The translations under genes and the position numbers were made by a program. The notes below the pieces were generated by a model. The model did no database searches. It was not told the origin of the DNA and saw only the letters and a list, made by a program, of their open reading frames with translations. From the NCBI GenBank assembly GCA_030680805.1, contig JAUXUK010000070.1, forward strand, positions 1-64,000: a stretch of 64,000 nucleotides of DNA. The letters are read 5' to 3'. This document shows, in pieces, positions 1 to 8,704 of this stretch. How positions within the stretch are numbered: the first letter of the stretch is position 1; each line of letters opens with the position of its first letter. The stretch is from Sulfuritalea sp. Its GTDB lineage: Bacteria; Pseudomonadota; Gammaproteobacteria; Burkholderiales; Rhodocyclaceae.

Positions 1-7
1 GGGGTTT

Positions 8-25
8 CGCGAGGCATGCCTCGCG
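8..25. repeat. 18-bp perfect palindrome
   Basis: CGCGAGGCATGCCTCGCG reads identically on both strands. It sits at the left edge of the window, about 200 bases upstream of the WS/DGAT gene, next to a second hairpin and a G-rich run. It may belong to a dispersed repeat cut by the window edge. Function unknown. Confidence 0.5.
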
Positions 26-35
26 CCGCCGCAGC

Positions 36-59
36 CGGCAGGCTGTGCAAAGCCTGCCG
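36..59. repeat. stem-loop with 8-bp arms
   Basis: CGGCAGGC (36-43) pairs with GCCTGCCG (52-59) around an 8-base loop. It has no following T-run, so it is a poor intrinsic terminator. With the palindrome at 8-25 and the G-rich stretch at 72-87 it looks like part of a GC-rich dispersed element between genes. Confidence 0.45.
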
Positions 60-222
60 TGGGCCGCGCAGCGGGGGGTGGGGGGCCTTCAATTCGCCTT
101 TCGTGTGTTTCATCATCAGGGGTGCCGGATCACTGCATGAACGTTAGACTGTGGCACGTTCGGCATGCACCGGGCAGGCAGCATTGCCGACTTGGCGGAC
201 TACTGCGCACAAAGGAAGAACG

Positions 223-1611
223 ATGAACAAGTTATCCCTGCTGGACCTGGGCTTTTTCATTGCCGAATCGCACGCGAGTCCCAAGCATGTCGGTGGTTTG
301 CTGATCTGCAAGAAGCCGCCCAAGGCTCCGGCCGGCTTCGTCAAGAATATTTACAGGGAGATGCTGACGCTCACCGAGGTCGAGGCGCCGTTCAACCGCG
401 TGATCGACTTTTCGATGACCGCGATGCCGCGCTGGCAGACCTGCGGCGCGATAGACCTGAACCAGCACATCTTCTACCACAAGCTGGCTGCCCGGGAAAA
501 CGGCCGTGCCGAGCTTTATCGGCTGGTGTCCGACCTGCATACGCCGATGCTGGACCGCTCCCGGCCGCTGTGGGAATTCCACATCATCGACGGCGTGAGC
601 GAAGGACGCTTTGCCGTTTACCAAAAGATGCACCACGCCTGCGCGGACGGGGTGACCATGGCACGGTGGACCGCGGAAGGCCTTGCCGAGTCCGCGGATG
701 ATCTGGAACTGCGGCCGGTGTGGACGCTCAAGCATGTCCGTGGCGCCAGCCAGCGCAACCGCATGAAGCAGGAGATGCTGCTGTCCGCGTGGAAATCGGT
801 GGCGGTAACCAGCAAGCGCTTTCTCGGCATCGGGCGTCTGGCCGTCATGCTGCTGCTGGAAAGCGTGAAACTGACCAAGAATGCCATCGCCTTGCCCTTC
901 GTCCATAGCGAACATACGCCGCTGACCGGGCAGGTCACCTCGGGCCGACAGTTCGCCTCCGCCGCGGTGTCGATGGAGCGCGTCAATCGGATCCGAGCCA
1001 GTACCCGGTCGACACTCAATCACATCGCCCTGACCTGTCTCGACGGGGCGTTGCATCGCTACCTGGAGGACCAGGGAGTCAAACTGAAACGGCCGATCAC
1101 GATACAAATGCCGGTCAATCTGCGCCCGGAAGGCGAGAAGGCAGCGGGCAACAAGATCGGCATCATCCAGGTCGATCTGTCTCCGCCGACCGATGATCCC
1201 TACATCCGCCTGCGCAACATCGGCTTTTCGCTGCGCAACGTCAGGACCATGATCGATAGCGTGGCGCCGGAAGCCATCGAGTCCTACACCATCATCACCG
1301 GACTGGTCGGGCAAATCGCCGAGATGCTGCAGTTGAGCGAACGTACCCCGCCGATGGGCAACACCCTGGTTTCCAACGTGCCCGGACCGAAAGAGCATCT
1401 CTACCTCAAGGGCGCGCGGATGGAGGAGATGCATCCGATCAGCACCCTGCCGCCGAGCAACCTGCTCAATATCACGCTGTTCAGCTATGCCGGGCAGCTG
1501 TTCTTCGGTTTGATTGCAACCGACGAGTTGCCCAACCTGGAAAAGCTGAGCGACTATGTCGGCGAGGCGTTCACCGAGCTGGAACAGTCGGTTCGCGACG
1601 CGCACCGCTAG
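223..1611 (+). CDS. wax ester synthase / diacylglycerol acyltransferase (WS/DGAT) family protein
   Basis: The 462-residue product matches the bifunctional WS/DGAT family in length and layout. These enzymes transfer an acyl group from acyl-CoA to a fatty alcohol or diacylglycerol, making neutral storage lipid at the membrane. The catalytic HHxxxDG motif is present as HHACADG (about residues 132-138), and the later NxxGP-type motif appears as NVPGPKEHLYL. The ATG at 223 is preceded by GGAAG at 214-218, so it is preferred over an in-frame start at 151, whose extra 24 residues do not look like this family. The gene stands alone, with the FHA gene converging on its end. The substrate cannot be told from sequence; some members are acyltransferases of other kinds. 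Family assignment is secure, exact reaction is inferred. Confidence 0.9.
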   Translation: MNKLSLLDLGFFIAESHASPKHVGGLLICKKPPKAPAGFVKNIYREMLTLTEVEAPFNRVIDFSMTAMPRWQTCGAIDLNQHIFYHKLAARENGRAELYRLVSDLHTPMLDRSRPLWEFHIIDGVSEGRFAVYQKMHHACADGVTMARWTAEGLAESADDLELRPVWTLKHVRGASQRNRMKQEMLLSAWKSVAVTSKRFLGIGRLAVMLLLESVKLTKNAIALPFVHSEHTPLTGQVTSGRQFASAAVSMERVNRIRASTRSTLNHIALTCLDGALHRYLEDQGVKLKRPITIQMPVNLRPEGEKAAGNKIGIIQVDLSPPTDDPYIRLRNIGFSLRNVRTMIDSVAPEAIESYTIITGLVGQIAEMLQLSERTPPMGNTLVSNVPGPKEHLYLKGARMEEMHPISTLPPSNLLNITLFSYAGQLFFGLIATDELPNLEKLSDYVGEAFTELEQSVRDAHR

Positions 1612-1677
1612 CGCGGTGCAGGATTGCGGGTACGGCGTTGTGAACCGTGCGGCCCCGGGCCTTGCTCCGGACGGAGC

Positions 1678-2277
1678 CTAGTTCACCACGAACAGGAACT
1701 GGTCGCGGCTGTGGCCACCGAAGAAAATCGTATCGCCGTGACTCAGCACGGCCTCGCGCACGGGCGCGTTGATCTTGCCGTTGAGGAAAGTGCCGTTGGT
1801 GGATTCCAGGTCGCGCAGAACGGCCTTGCGGTCGATGACGCCGACCCAGGCGTGGTGGAATGAAACCCGCGGATCGACGATGACAATGTCGTTGTCCTGG
1901 TGACGTCCCACGGAAATGCCGGCGGCCGCCACCGGGAAGCTGTTGCCCTTCTGGGCGCCGCTGACGCAAACCAGTTTGGCGGATGCTTCAGCCGGCAGCG
2001 TTGCTTCTTCGCGTTCCAGCGACGAAGCCGGCCTGTCGGACGGAGCGCCTCGAAAATGGACCCGCGTGGCGCCGGGATCGAAGGCGGCTTCCACCGGCTT
2101 CGCGACCGGGCTGCTGCTGACGCTGGCGGCAGCAACGCCGGCTTTTGCGACTGATGCCGCGCGCTGCTGATCCGAGCGGCGCTGATCCGAGCGACGCTGA
2201 CGCAGGACTGTCACCACGACGCCGAGCATGACAAGAGCGAACAATCCCCAAAAAACGTAATGCTTGAGCACGTGCAA
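1678..2277 (-). CDS. membrane-anchored FHA-domain protein
   Basis: A 199-residue protein with one N-terminal membrane segment (about residues 5-25), a charged low-complexity linker (about 26-95) and a C-terminal forkhead-associated domain. The phosphothreonine-binding signature is visible as GRHQDNDIVI, SxxH as SFHH, and LESTNGTFLNG. FHA domains bind phosphothreonine peptides, so this protein probably acts as a membrane-tethered adaptor with its FHA domain in the cytoplasm. It lies 44 bases downstream of a small unknown gene on the same strand, and the two are likely co-transcribed. No Ser/Thr kinase or phosphatase gene is visible in the window, so its partner is unknown. Confidence 0.85.
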   Translation of the reverse strand: MHVLKHYVFWGLFALVMLGVVVTVLRQRRSDQRRSDQQRAASVAKAGVAAASVSSSPVAKPVEAAFDPGATRVHFRGAPSDRPASSLEREEATLPAEASAKLVCVSGAQKGNSFPVAAAGISVGRHQDNDIVIVDPRVSFHHAWVGVIDRKAVLRDLESTNGTFLNGKINAPVREAVLSHGDTIFFGGHSRDQFLFVVN

Positions 2278-2321
2278 ATCTCCAGATGTCTGTATTCCAA
2301 TCCTGCCGTCCGCTGGACGGG

Positions 2322-2654
2322 TCAGGCCAATTGCGGGTGTCGCCGTGCCTTCTCGGCCAATTCGAATATCTTTTCGGCGACCGATCGATTCAATTCCTTG
2401 TCCGGAATCCCGCCGATATAGTTTCTTACGACGAAATTGAGATAAGCGGCGATGTGTTCTATGTCTTCCGTGTCGTCGCTGGAATGGCGATCCCTGGCCA
2501 ATCGATGAATGGCGGGAATGTAGTCATCGTAGATATCGGCGGATACCGGATGGTGGTTGCTGCCGCACGGGTCCCATTCGAGAAAAAGCAGCCGCCGGAT
2601 GTCGGAGGCCAATGGCCCGAATAGTTCCAGGGGGTTGTCACGCATCTGCGTCAT
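2322..2654 (-). CDS. conserved hypothetical protein (DUF1871-like pattern)
   Basis: A 110-residue acidic soluble protein with no signal peptide or membrane segment. The middle has the pattern LLFLEWDPCG followed by ADIYDDYIP and a predicted helical C-terminus, which resembles small proteins of the DUF1871 type (WDP... and EYD...Y). The resemblance is from memory and is not strong. It precedes the FHA gene with a 44-base gap on the same strand, so the two may be expressed together. The function is unknown. Confidence 0.65.
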   Translation of the reverse strand: MTQMRDNPLELFGPLASDIRRLLFLEWDPCGSNHHPVSADIYDDYIPAIHRLARDRHSSDDTEDIEHIAAYLNFVVRNYIGGIPDKELNRSVAEKIFELAEKARRHPQLA

Positions 2655-2839
2655 TCACACGTCCATATGTTTGACGGGGCGCATGTCAAGAAACACAGGC
2701 CGCGCGGCAGTTGAGGGCTGAAATCCAGCGGGCGAATGCTAAGCGCTTTCACTGCCGGCAACAATACTCACTTTCGACATAGAAACGCCCGGGCTGCATC
2801 GGCGTTTGGCGGCGCGCCGCAGCCATCTGACGCCGGCCG

Positions 2840-3745
2840 CTATCTGTCGATCGGGGCCGGGTGAGCTTCCAGCAGCCTGACCGTGGCGTACAGGACGCGA
2901 TTGACGGGGGTCGCGATACCCAGCGCCTCGCCTTTGCGCACCACATAGCCGTTCAGGTGATCGATCTCGCTGCGCTTGTGGCGCGCCAGATCCTGGGCGG
3001 TCGAGGACAACTGGCCGGGCATCGTCTGCGCAATGCGCTGCACCGCTTCCCACATGTCGCCGGCCACGCTGATCCCCGCGCCCCGTGCCACGGCGAGACA
3101 CTCATGCACCACGTCGCGCATCACCTGTTCCACGCCTTCGCCCTGGACCAGGCGACCGTAGGGCAACTGCGTGATGGCGGACAGGGCGTTGTAGGCGCAA
3201 TTGACGATCAGCTTGGCCCACAGTGCGCCCGCCACATTGTCGGATACTTGAACCGGGACATCGGCGGCGGTGAACAGCGTCGCCAGTTCGGCACTGGCCG
3301 CCGATGGGCCGATGACCAGTTCGCCGCGCCCGTGGTGTTTGACATGGCCCGGCCCGGCCATTTCGGTGGCGACGTAGACCACCGCCGGGATCACCTCGCG
3401 CCCGAGCGCCGCCTGAAGCCGTTCGGCATTATCGACGCCGTTCTGCAAACTCAGCACGACGGCGTCGGGCTCAAGGAACAGGGCCATGTCCGCCGCGGCG
3501 CTTTCGGTATCGGTGGACTTGACGCAGCAGAGCACCAGCTTCGCGCCCTGCATGGCGCCGACGGCGGTGTCGGCCTGCATGGCTACGTGAGCCTGGAAAG
3601 CCTTGGTATCGAGGAACAGGCCATCGCGGCGCACCGCGTCCACATGCTGCGGCCGCCCGATCAGGACCACGTCATGTCCCGCGCGGGCCAGCATCCCGCC
3701 GTAGTAGCAGCCCACCGCACCGGCACCCATCACCGCAATTCTCAT
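2840..3745 (-). CDS. 2-dehydropantoate 2-reductase (PanE/ApbA) family
   Basis: The 301-residue product starts with the Rossmann motif GAGAVGCYYG (residues 7-16) and carries the ketopantoate reductase C-terminal domain (KLIVNCAYNALSAI). The family reduces 2-dehydropantoate to pantoate with NADPH in pantothenate synthesis, but many bacteria carry paralogues that reduce other 2-oxo acids. It sits 43 bases downstream of the indolepyruvate oxidoreductase on the same strand. That context makes a role with 2-oxo acids from amino acid breakdown as likely as pantothenate synthesis, so I give no gene symbol. Start ATG at 3745. Confidence 0.85.
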   Translation of the reverse strand: MRIAVMGAGAVGCYYGGMLARAGHDVVLIGRPQHVDAVRRDGLFLDTKAFQAHVAMQADTAVGAMQGAKLVLCCVKSTDTESAAADMALFLEPDAVVLSLQNGVDNAERLQAALGREVIPAVVYVATEMAGPGHVKHHGRGELVIGPSAASAELATLFTAADVPVQVSDNVAGALWAKLIVNCAYNALSAITQLPYGRLVQGEGVEQVMRDVVHECLAVARGAGISVAGDMWEAVQRIAQTMPGQLSSTAQDLARHKRSEIDHLNGYVVRKGEALGIATPVNRVLYATVRLLEAHPAPIDR

Positions 3746-3788
3746 GGTTTTCGCTCCCGACTGGCTTCAGGCGTGCCAGTGTAGCGGG

Positions 3789-6700
3789 TCAAGCGGCGTG
3801 CGGGTTTTCCGGGGCGTCCAGTTCGGCCCGCAACTGCCTTTCGCGCTCCCTGGCTTTTTCAATGCTGATTCGCTTGACGTGGCCATAGCCGCGAATGGCT
3901 TGCGGCAGCGCGGCCAGTTCGAGCAGGGCAGGGAGGCTTGACGCATCGAGCGCAGGCAGCACCGTATCGACCATCCGCGCATAGTCTTTGGCCAGTTGAC
4001 GCTCCAGGCGGCGTTCTTCGCTGTAACCGAGAAGGTCGAGCCAGGTGCCGCGCAAGCGCCGGGCGCCGGCCAGCAGTTTCAGCACCGGGAGCAGCCATTG
4101 ACCGTAGCTGCGCTTTCGCGGTGCGCCGCTGGCGTCAAGGCCGGCCAGCAGCGGCGGAGCGAGATGGAGCTGGAGGCGGTAGTCGCCTTCGAAGGCGGCT
4201 TCAAGCGCCTTGCTGAAGCTGCCATCGGTATATAGACGGGCCACTTCGTACTCGTCTTTCGCGGTCAGCAGCTTGGCGTAGTTGATTGCCACGGCGCGCG
4301 TCAGCGGCAGTGTCATGTCCGCATCGGCCATGGCTTGCTCGGCCTGCATGACGCGCGCCACTCGTTGGCGATACGGCATGGCATACGCGGCGTTCTGGTA
4401 GGCCGTGAGATGGGCGACACGGATTTCGATCAGGGTGGCGAGGCTGTCGTCGGCTATCGCCGTATCACCAGCGCCGACTTTTCCGAGCGCGCCCGAATCG
4501 GCGGCGGCGAGCCGGCCGATATGGAAGGCCAGCAGGTTCATGTCCACCGCCACATTGTTGAGTTCAATGGCGCGCTCGATCGCCGCCAGCGACACCGGGA
4601 TCAGGCCCTGCTGCCAGGCGTGCCCCATGAGCAGGACATTGCTTCCCACCGCATCGCCGAGCAGCCGCGCTGCCAGCGTGTTGGCGTCGCAGACGGTGAT
4701 TTGGTCGGCCCCCGCGGCAAAACGCATCTTTTCCAGAAGTTCCGCCGCATGCAGGTTTGCATCCGGATCGCGGACAAAGACGTCGGTCGGGATTTCGTGG
4801 CTATTGACCACCAGCCGGGTGCGTCCGCGGCTCAGGGTCTGCAGCGCGGCTTCGCCGGCGCCGACCACCATGTCGCAGGCCAGCATCATGTCGGCCTGCT
4901 GTGTGTCGATGCGCGCCTGGTTGAGCAACTCGGGGCGCGCGGCAAGGCGGACGAAAGACAGCACGGCGCCGCCTTTTTGCGCAAAACCCATGAAGTCGAG
5001 CACCGAAGCGCTGTGTCCGTCGAGGTGCGCAGCCATGGTGATCAAGGCGCCGATGGTGACGACGCCGGTGCCGCCGACCCCGGTGACGAGGATGTCATAG
5101 GGCGCATCGGCGAGCCTGGATGCCGGCGCGGGCAGGGCGCTTGCCGCCTGCAGCAGTTGCTTGCTGTCGGCCATGGCGCCACGCCGCGGCTTGCCGCCGA
5201 TGACGGAAACGAAACTCGGGCAGAAGCCATCGACGCAGGAATAGTCCTGATTGCAGGAGGCCTGATCGATGATGCGCTTGCGGCCGAGCGGTGTTTCCAG
5301 CGGCAGCACCGAGAGGCAGTTCGACTTCTTGCCGCAGTCGCCGCAGCCTTCGCAGACCTCGGCATTGATGAAGATTCGCTGCGTCGCGGCGGCCAGCTTT
5401 CCCTTCTTGCGCCGACGACGCTTTTCGGTGGCGCAGACCTGTTCGTAGATCAGCACCGTGACCCCCGCAACGTCGCGCAGTTCGCGCTGCACCACGTCGA
5501 GTTCGGCGCGGGGATGGAAGCTTGTGCCTTTGGGGAAGTCGGTTTCCTGTCCGCGATACTTTTCCGGCGCATCGCTGACGATGACGACGCGCTGCGCGCC
5601 TTCGGCTTCCACCTGTCGTGCCATTTGTGCCACCGAAATGGAACCGTCGGGGGGCTGGCCGCCGGTCATGGCCACGGCGTCGTTGTAGAGGATCTTGTAG
5701 GTGATGTTGGCTTTGGCGGCGATGGCCTGCCGGATGGCGAGAATTCCGGAGTGGAAGTAGGTGCCGTCGCCGAGGTTCTGGAACATGTGGCGGCGCTTGG
5801 TAAACAGGCTGTGCGCCGCCCAATCGACGCCTTCGCCGCCCATGTGGATGGCGCCGGCGGTGTCGCGGTCCATCCACGAGGCCATGTAGTGGCAGCCAAT
5901 GCCTGGCGAGGCCACCGAGCCTGCCGGAACGCGCGTAGAGGTGTTGTGCGGGCAGCCGGAACAGAAGTACGGAATTCGCTTGACGGCATCCGCGCAATTG
6001 GAGAGCACCACCGGGGCGGTGAAATCGACCACGCGTTCGCGCCGATCCAGCGCCGGTTTGTGACTGGCGAGCCAATCCGCGACCACCGGCATGACGCGGG
6101 ACGGACGCAGTTCGCCGGTGGCGGCCAGCAGTGGCTTGCCCAGCGCATCGGTCTTGCCGATGATGCGCGGGCGTTCCGCCTCGGGCCGGTTGTACAACAG
6201 CGTGCGCAGTTGCTGCTCGACCACTGCGCCCTTTTCCTCGATCACCAGCACTTCCTTGAGGCCTGCGCAGAATGTGTCGATGCGGCCGGTCGCCAGCGGG
6301 AAGCTCAAGCCGACCTTGTAGATGCGCACGCCTTGTGCGTCGAGTTCGGCGCGGGTGAGCCCCAGACGGCGAAAGGTTTCCATCACGTCGAAATGTGCCT
6401 TGCCGCAGGTGACGATGCCGATGTCAGCCGTCGGGCTCGGGCAGATCAGCTTGTCGATGGAATGGGTGCGGGCGAAGTGGCGCACGGCATCAAGCTTGGC
6501 CGCGAGGCGCAGTTCGATGGCCGGACTGGGATTGTCGTTGGGACGGAAATGCAGCCCGCCGGGTGGTGCGACAAAGCCTTCGGGCGCGGTGAAATTCAGT
6601 TGCAGTGCATCCAGATCGACCGTCATTGCGCTTTCGACGGTTTCGGAAATCGCCTTGAAGCCGACCCAGGCGCCGGAGTAGCGCGACAACGCCCAGCCGT

Positions 6701-7277
6701 ACAAGCCGAATTCCAGCATCTCGGCGACGTTGGCCGGATTTACCACCGGCATGCCCCAGGCCTGCATGACGAAGTCGCTCTGGTGCGGCATCGATGACGA
6801 AACGCAGCCGTGATCGTCGCCCGCCACCACCAGCACGCCGCCGGTGGGCGAGGAACCAAAGGCATTGCCGTGATGCAGCGCGTCGGCGGCGCGGTCGACG
6901 CCCGGCCCCTTACCGTACCAGAGCGCGAACACGCCGTTCACCGTGCGTTGCGGATCGCTTTCCACCTGCTGGCTGCCGAGCACGGCGGTGGCGCCGGCTT
7001 CTTCGTTGATCGCCGGCAGGAAGCGGATGTTGGCGGCGGCCAGTTGCTCGGCGGCACGCCATAGCGCTTGATCGTAGGCGCCGAGCGGCGAACCGCGATA
7101 GCCGCTGATGAAGCCGGCGGTGTCGAGCTCGGCCGCCGCATCAAGCTGGCGCTGCATCAGTGGCAGGCGTACCAGCGCCTGGGTGCCGGTGAGGAATACC
7201 TGGCCGGTGCGCGCCTGCAGCGCGTCTTCGAGCCGATAGTCGCCGCGTGGCAGCGATGGCTGCGGTTTGCTGTTCAT
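3789..7277 (-). CDS. indolepyruvate:ferredoxin oxidoreductase family protein (fused alpha-beta type)
   Basis: A 1162-residue single-chain 2-oxoacid:ferredoxin oxidoreductase. The N-terminal half holds the pyrimidine and TPP-binding domains (GYRGSPLGAYD, NEEAGATAVLG, CSGCPHNTSTR, GIGCHYMASWMD). It is followed by a cysteine-rich region (VCEGCGDCGKKSNC and CNQDYSCVDGFC) and the gamma-type domain (TGVGGTGVVTIG). The family oxidatively decarboxylates arylpyruvates such as indolepyruvate or phenylpyruvate to arylacetyl-CoA while reducing ferredoxin. The fused form of about 1150-1190 residues is common in beta- and alphaproteobacteria. A strong GGAGGAGAG lies just before ATG 7277. An Lrp/AsnC gene is divergent on its left flank as drawn, suggesting amino-acid-responsive control. 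The exact 2-oxo acid used is inferred. Confidence 0.9.
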   Translation of the reverse strand: MNSKPQPSLPRGDYRLEDALQARTGQVFLTGTQALVRLPLMQRQLDAAAELDTAGFISGYRGSPLGAYDQALWRAAEQLAAANIRFLPAINEEAGATAVLGSQQVESDPQRTVNGVFALWYGKGPGVDRAADALHHGNAFGSSPTGGVLVVAGDDHGCVSSSMPHQSDFVMQAWGMPVVNPANVAEMLEFGLYGWALSRYSGAWVGFKAISETVESAMTVDLDALQLNFTAPEGFVAPPGGLHFRPNDNPSPAIELRLAAKLDAVRHFARTHSIDKLICPSPTADIGIVTCGKAHFDVMETFRRLGLTRAELDAQGVRIYKVGLSFPLATGRIDTFCAGLKEVLVIEEKGAVVEQQLRTLLYNRPEAERPRIIGKTDALGKPLLAATGELRPSRVMPVVADWLASHKPALDRRERVVDFTAPVVLSNCADAVKRIPYFCSGCPHNTSTRVPAGSVASPGIGCHYMASWMDRDTAGAIHMGGEGVDWAAHSLFTKRRHMFQNLGDGTYFHSGILAIRQAIAAKANITYKILYNDAVAMTGGQPPDGSISVAQMARQVEAEGAQRVVIVSDAPEKYRGQETDFPKGTSFHPRAELDVVQRELRDVAGVTVLIYEQVCATEKRRRRKKGKLAAATQRIFINAEVCEGCGDCGKKSNCLSVLPLETPLGRKRIIDQASCNQDYSCVDGFCPSFVSVIGGKPRRGAMADSKQLLQAASALPAPASRLADAPYDILVTGVGGTGVVTIGALITMAAHLDGHSASVLDFMGFAQKGGAVLSFVRLAARPELLNQARIDTQQADMMLACDMVVGAGEAALQTLSRGRTRLVVNSHEIPTDVFVRDPDANLHAAELLEKMRFAAGADQITVCDANTLAARLLGDAVGSNVLLMGHAWQQGLIPVSLAAIERAIELNNVAVDMNLLAFHIGRLAAADSGALGKVGAGDTAIADDSLATLIEIRVAHLTAYQNAAYAMPYRQRVARVMQAEQAMADADMTLPLTRAVAINYAKLLTAKDEYEVARLYTDGSFSKALEAAFEGDYRLQLHLAPPLLAGLDASGAPRKRSYGQWLLPVLKLLAGARRLRGTWLDLLGYSEERRLERQLAKDYARMVDTVLPALDASSLPALLELAALPQAIRGYGHVKRISIEKARERERQLRAELDAPENPHAA

Positions 7278-7380
7278 TCACTCTCCTCCGATGCTGCGTT
7301 TTTTCCGGATAGCGATGCGATGCCGCTGTCGGAAGCTACTTTAGACATTGGGTACGAGAAAGTGTTACCTTTTGTTCCTG

Positions 7381-7402
7381 CGTTTCCCATCAAAAAGAAA
7401 CG
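7381..7402. promoter_or_regulatory. inverted repeat, candidate Lrp-type operator
   Basis: CGTTTC (7381-7386) and GAAACG (7397-7402) are exact inverted copies separated by 10 bases. The site lies in the 147-base divergent region between the 2-oxoacid oxidoreductase gene and the Lrp/AsnC gene. Position and symmetry suggest a regulator site; the protein that binds it is inferred. Confidence 0.4.
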
Positions 7403-7406
7403 GTTG

Positions 7407-7422
7407 TTCCAACTAACTGGAA
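7407..7422. promoter_or_regulatory. second inverted repeat just before the Lrp-type start codon
   Basis: TTCCA (7407-7411) and TGGAA (7418-7422) flank ACTAAC and end two bases before the ATG at 7425. A bound protein here would cover the ribosome binding region, consistent with autoregulation. Arms are short, so chance is possible. Confidence 0.3.
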
Positions 7423-7424
7423 AT

Positions 7425-7892
7425 ATGGAAATGAATGAACTCGACAATTACTCGAAGAAGCTGCTCCGCGAGCTGCAACTCGACTCGCGCCGCTCGATGC
7501 AGGATCTGTCGGCGCGGGTAGGGCTTTCCGGTACACCCTGCTGGCGGCGCGTCAGGGAGATGGAGGAAAGCGGGTTGATCCGGCGCTACACGGTCCTGCT
7601 CGATCGCGAGAAGCTCGGCTTGCATGTCTGCTGTCTGGTCAGCGTCAATTTGCAGCGCCATGTGAAAGGAGCCATTCAGGAGTTTGAACAGGCCATCGGT
7701 GAATGTCCGGAAGTCATCGAGTGTTTCAGCGCAACCGGCGCAGCGGACTACCTGTTGAAGGTCGTCGCACCGGACATCAAGGCCTTCGACGCCTTCCTCA
7801 ATCAGGTGTTGCTCACGCTGCCGGGTGTCGCCAACGTGCGCACCAGCGTGGTCTTGCGTGAGCTGAAGTACGAGACGGCGCTGCCGGTCTGA
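7425..7892 (+). CDS. Lrp/AsnC family transcriptional regulator
   Basis: A 155-residue protein with an N-terminal winged helix-turn-helix (LLRELQLDSRRSMQDL, then LSGTPCWRRVREME) and a C-terminal RAM ligand-binding domain. This is the usual length and order for the feast/famine regulator family. The reading frame stays open upstream, but the family normally begins just before the LD...ILREL-type helix, so ATG 7425 (or 7431) is chosen; the ribosome site is weak. It is divergent from the indolepyruvate oxidoreductase with two small inverted repeats between them, so it most likely regulates that gene in response to an aromatic amino acid or 2-oxo acid. The ligand is not visible in the sequence. 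Confidence 0.9.
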   Translation: MEMNELDNYSKKLLRELQLDSRRSMQDLSARVGLSGTPCWRRVREMEESGLIRRYTVLLDREKLGLHVCCLVSVNLQRHVKGAIQEFEQAIGECPEVIECFSATGAADYLLKVVAPDIKAFDAFLNQVLLTLPGVANVRTSVVLRELKYETALPV

Positions 7893-7984
7893 GCGGGTAA
7901 GATGCCGGAGTCGGTTTCGCCAGCACTGCCAGCGCAGGGTGTGCCGGCCGATTGCAGTACTCATCGACAAGAAGGGATTTCGCA

Positions 7985-8686
7985 ATGAAACTCATCGTCG
8001 CTTTCGTTTGGATGTTTTGCGCCACCGTTGCATGGAGCGCCGAACCCCCGTTGGCATCGCCGTTCGCCGTGGTCAGGGGCGAGGTTCTGGAAGTCAGGAA
8101 TGTCGAGAGCTATTCCTATTTGCGGCTCAAGACCGCAGATGGCGAAGTCTGGGCCGCCGTGGGCAGGGCGCCGGTAAAGCCGGGTGCCAAGGTCGCCATC
8201 GAGAACGCGACGGTGATGAACAACTTCGAGAGCAAGGCGCTGAAGAGAACATTCGACAAGATCGTGTTCGGCAGCCTGGGTGGAGCGGCTGTGGCCGGAG
8301 CCGGCACTGCGCTGGCAGCGGCTCACCCCGTTGGCGCACCCAGGGGTGACCCTGTGAGCGATGTCAAGGTGGCCAAGGCCGGCGGCGCCGACGGGAGGAC
8401 CGTTGCGGAAGTCATCACCAGGCGCACCGAGCTCAAGGACAAGACGGTCCTGATTCGCGGCAGGGTCGTCAAGTTCAGCGCGTCGATCATGGGCAAGAAC
8501 TGGATTCATCTGCGCGACGGATCGGGTTCGGCGATCGACAACAGCAATGACGTGCTGGTGACGACCCTCGATCAGGCCAGTGTCGGGGATATCGTGCTGG
8601 TGAAGGGCATCGTGCGCACCGACAAGGACTTTGGCTCGGGCTACGCGTACAAGGTGCTGATCGAAGAGGCGACGCTGCAGAAGTAG
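7985..8686 (+). CDS. exported OB-fold (NrfJ-like) protein
   Basis: A 233-residue protein with a signal peptide (MKLIVAFVWMFCATVAWSA). Two similar OB-fold segments can be seen: GEVLEVRNVESYSYLRLK (about residues 32-49) and IRGRVVKFSASIMGKNWI (about 156-173) with LRDGSGS and the end VKGIVRTDKDFGSGYAYKVL. The linker contains a glycine/alanine-rich stretch. Such proteins are often named NrfJ-like after genes near nitrite reductase, but no nitrite reductase gene is here. A good AAGGGA precedes ATG 7985. It is monocistronic and converges on the GGDEF/EAL gene. The role is unknown; binding of a small ligand or nucleic-acid-like polymer in the periplasm is a guess. Confidence 0.75.
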   Translation: MKLIVAFVWMFCATVAWSAEPPLASPFAVVRGEVLEVRNVESYSYLRLKTADGEVWAAVGRAPVKPGAKVAIENATVMNNFESKALKRTFDKIVFGSLGGAAVAGAGTALAAAHPVGAPRGDPVSDVKVAKAGGADGRTVAEVITRRTELKDKTVLIRGRVVKFSASIMGKNWIHLRDGSGSAIDNSNDVLVTTLDQASVGDIVLVKGIVRTDKDFGSGYAYKVLIEEATLQK

Positions 8687-8704
8687 TCGCGTGCAGCAGC
8701 AGCG

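Noticed and set aside
4335-6797. An 820-codon open frame antisense to the 2-oxoacid oxidoreductase gene
   Set aside because: It is rich in His, Gly, Asp and Gln in the way of reverse-complement reading in GC-rich DNA, has no domain and lies wholly opposite a well-supported gene.
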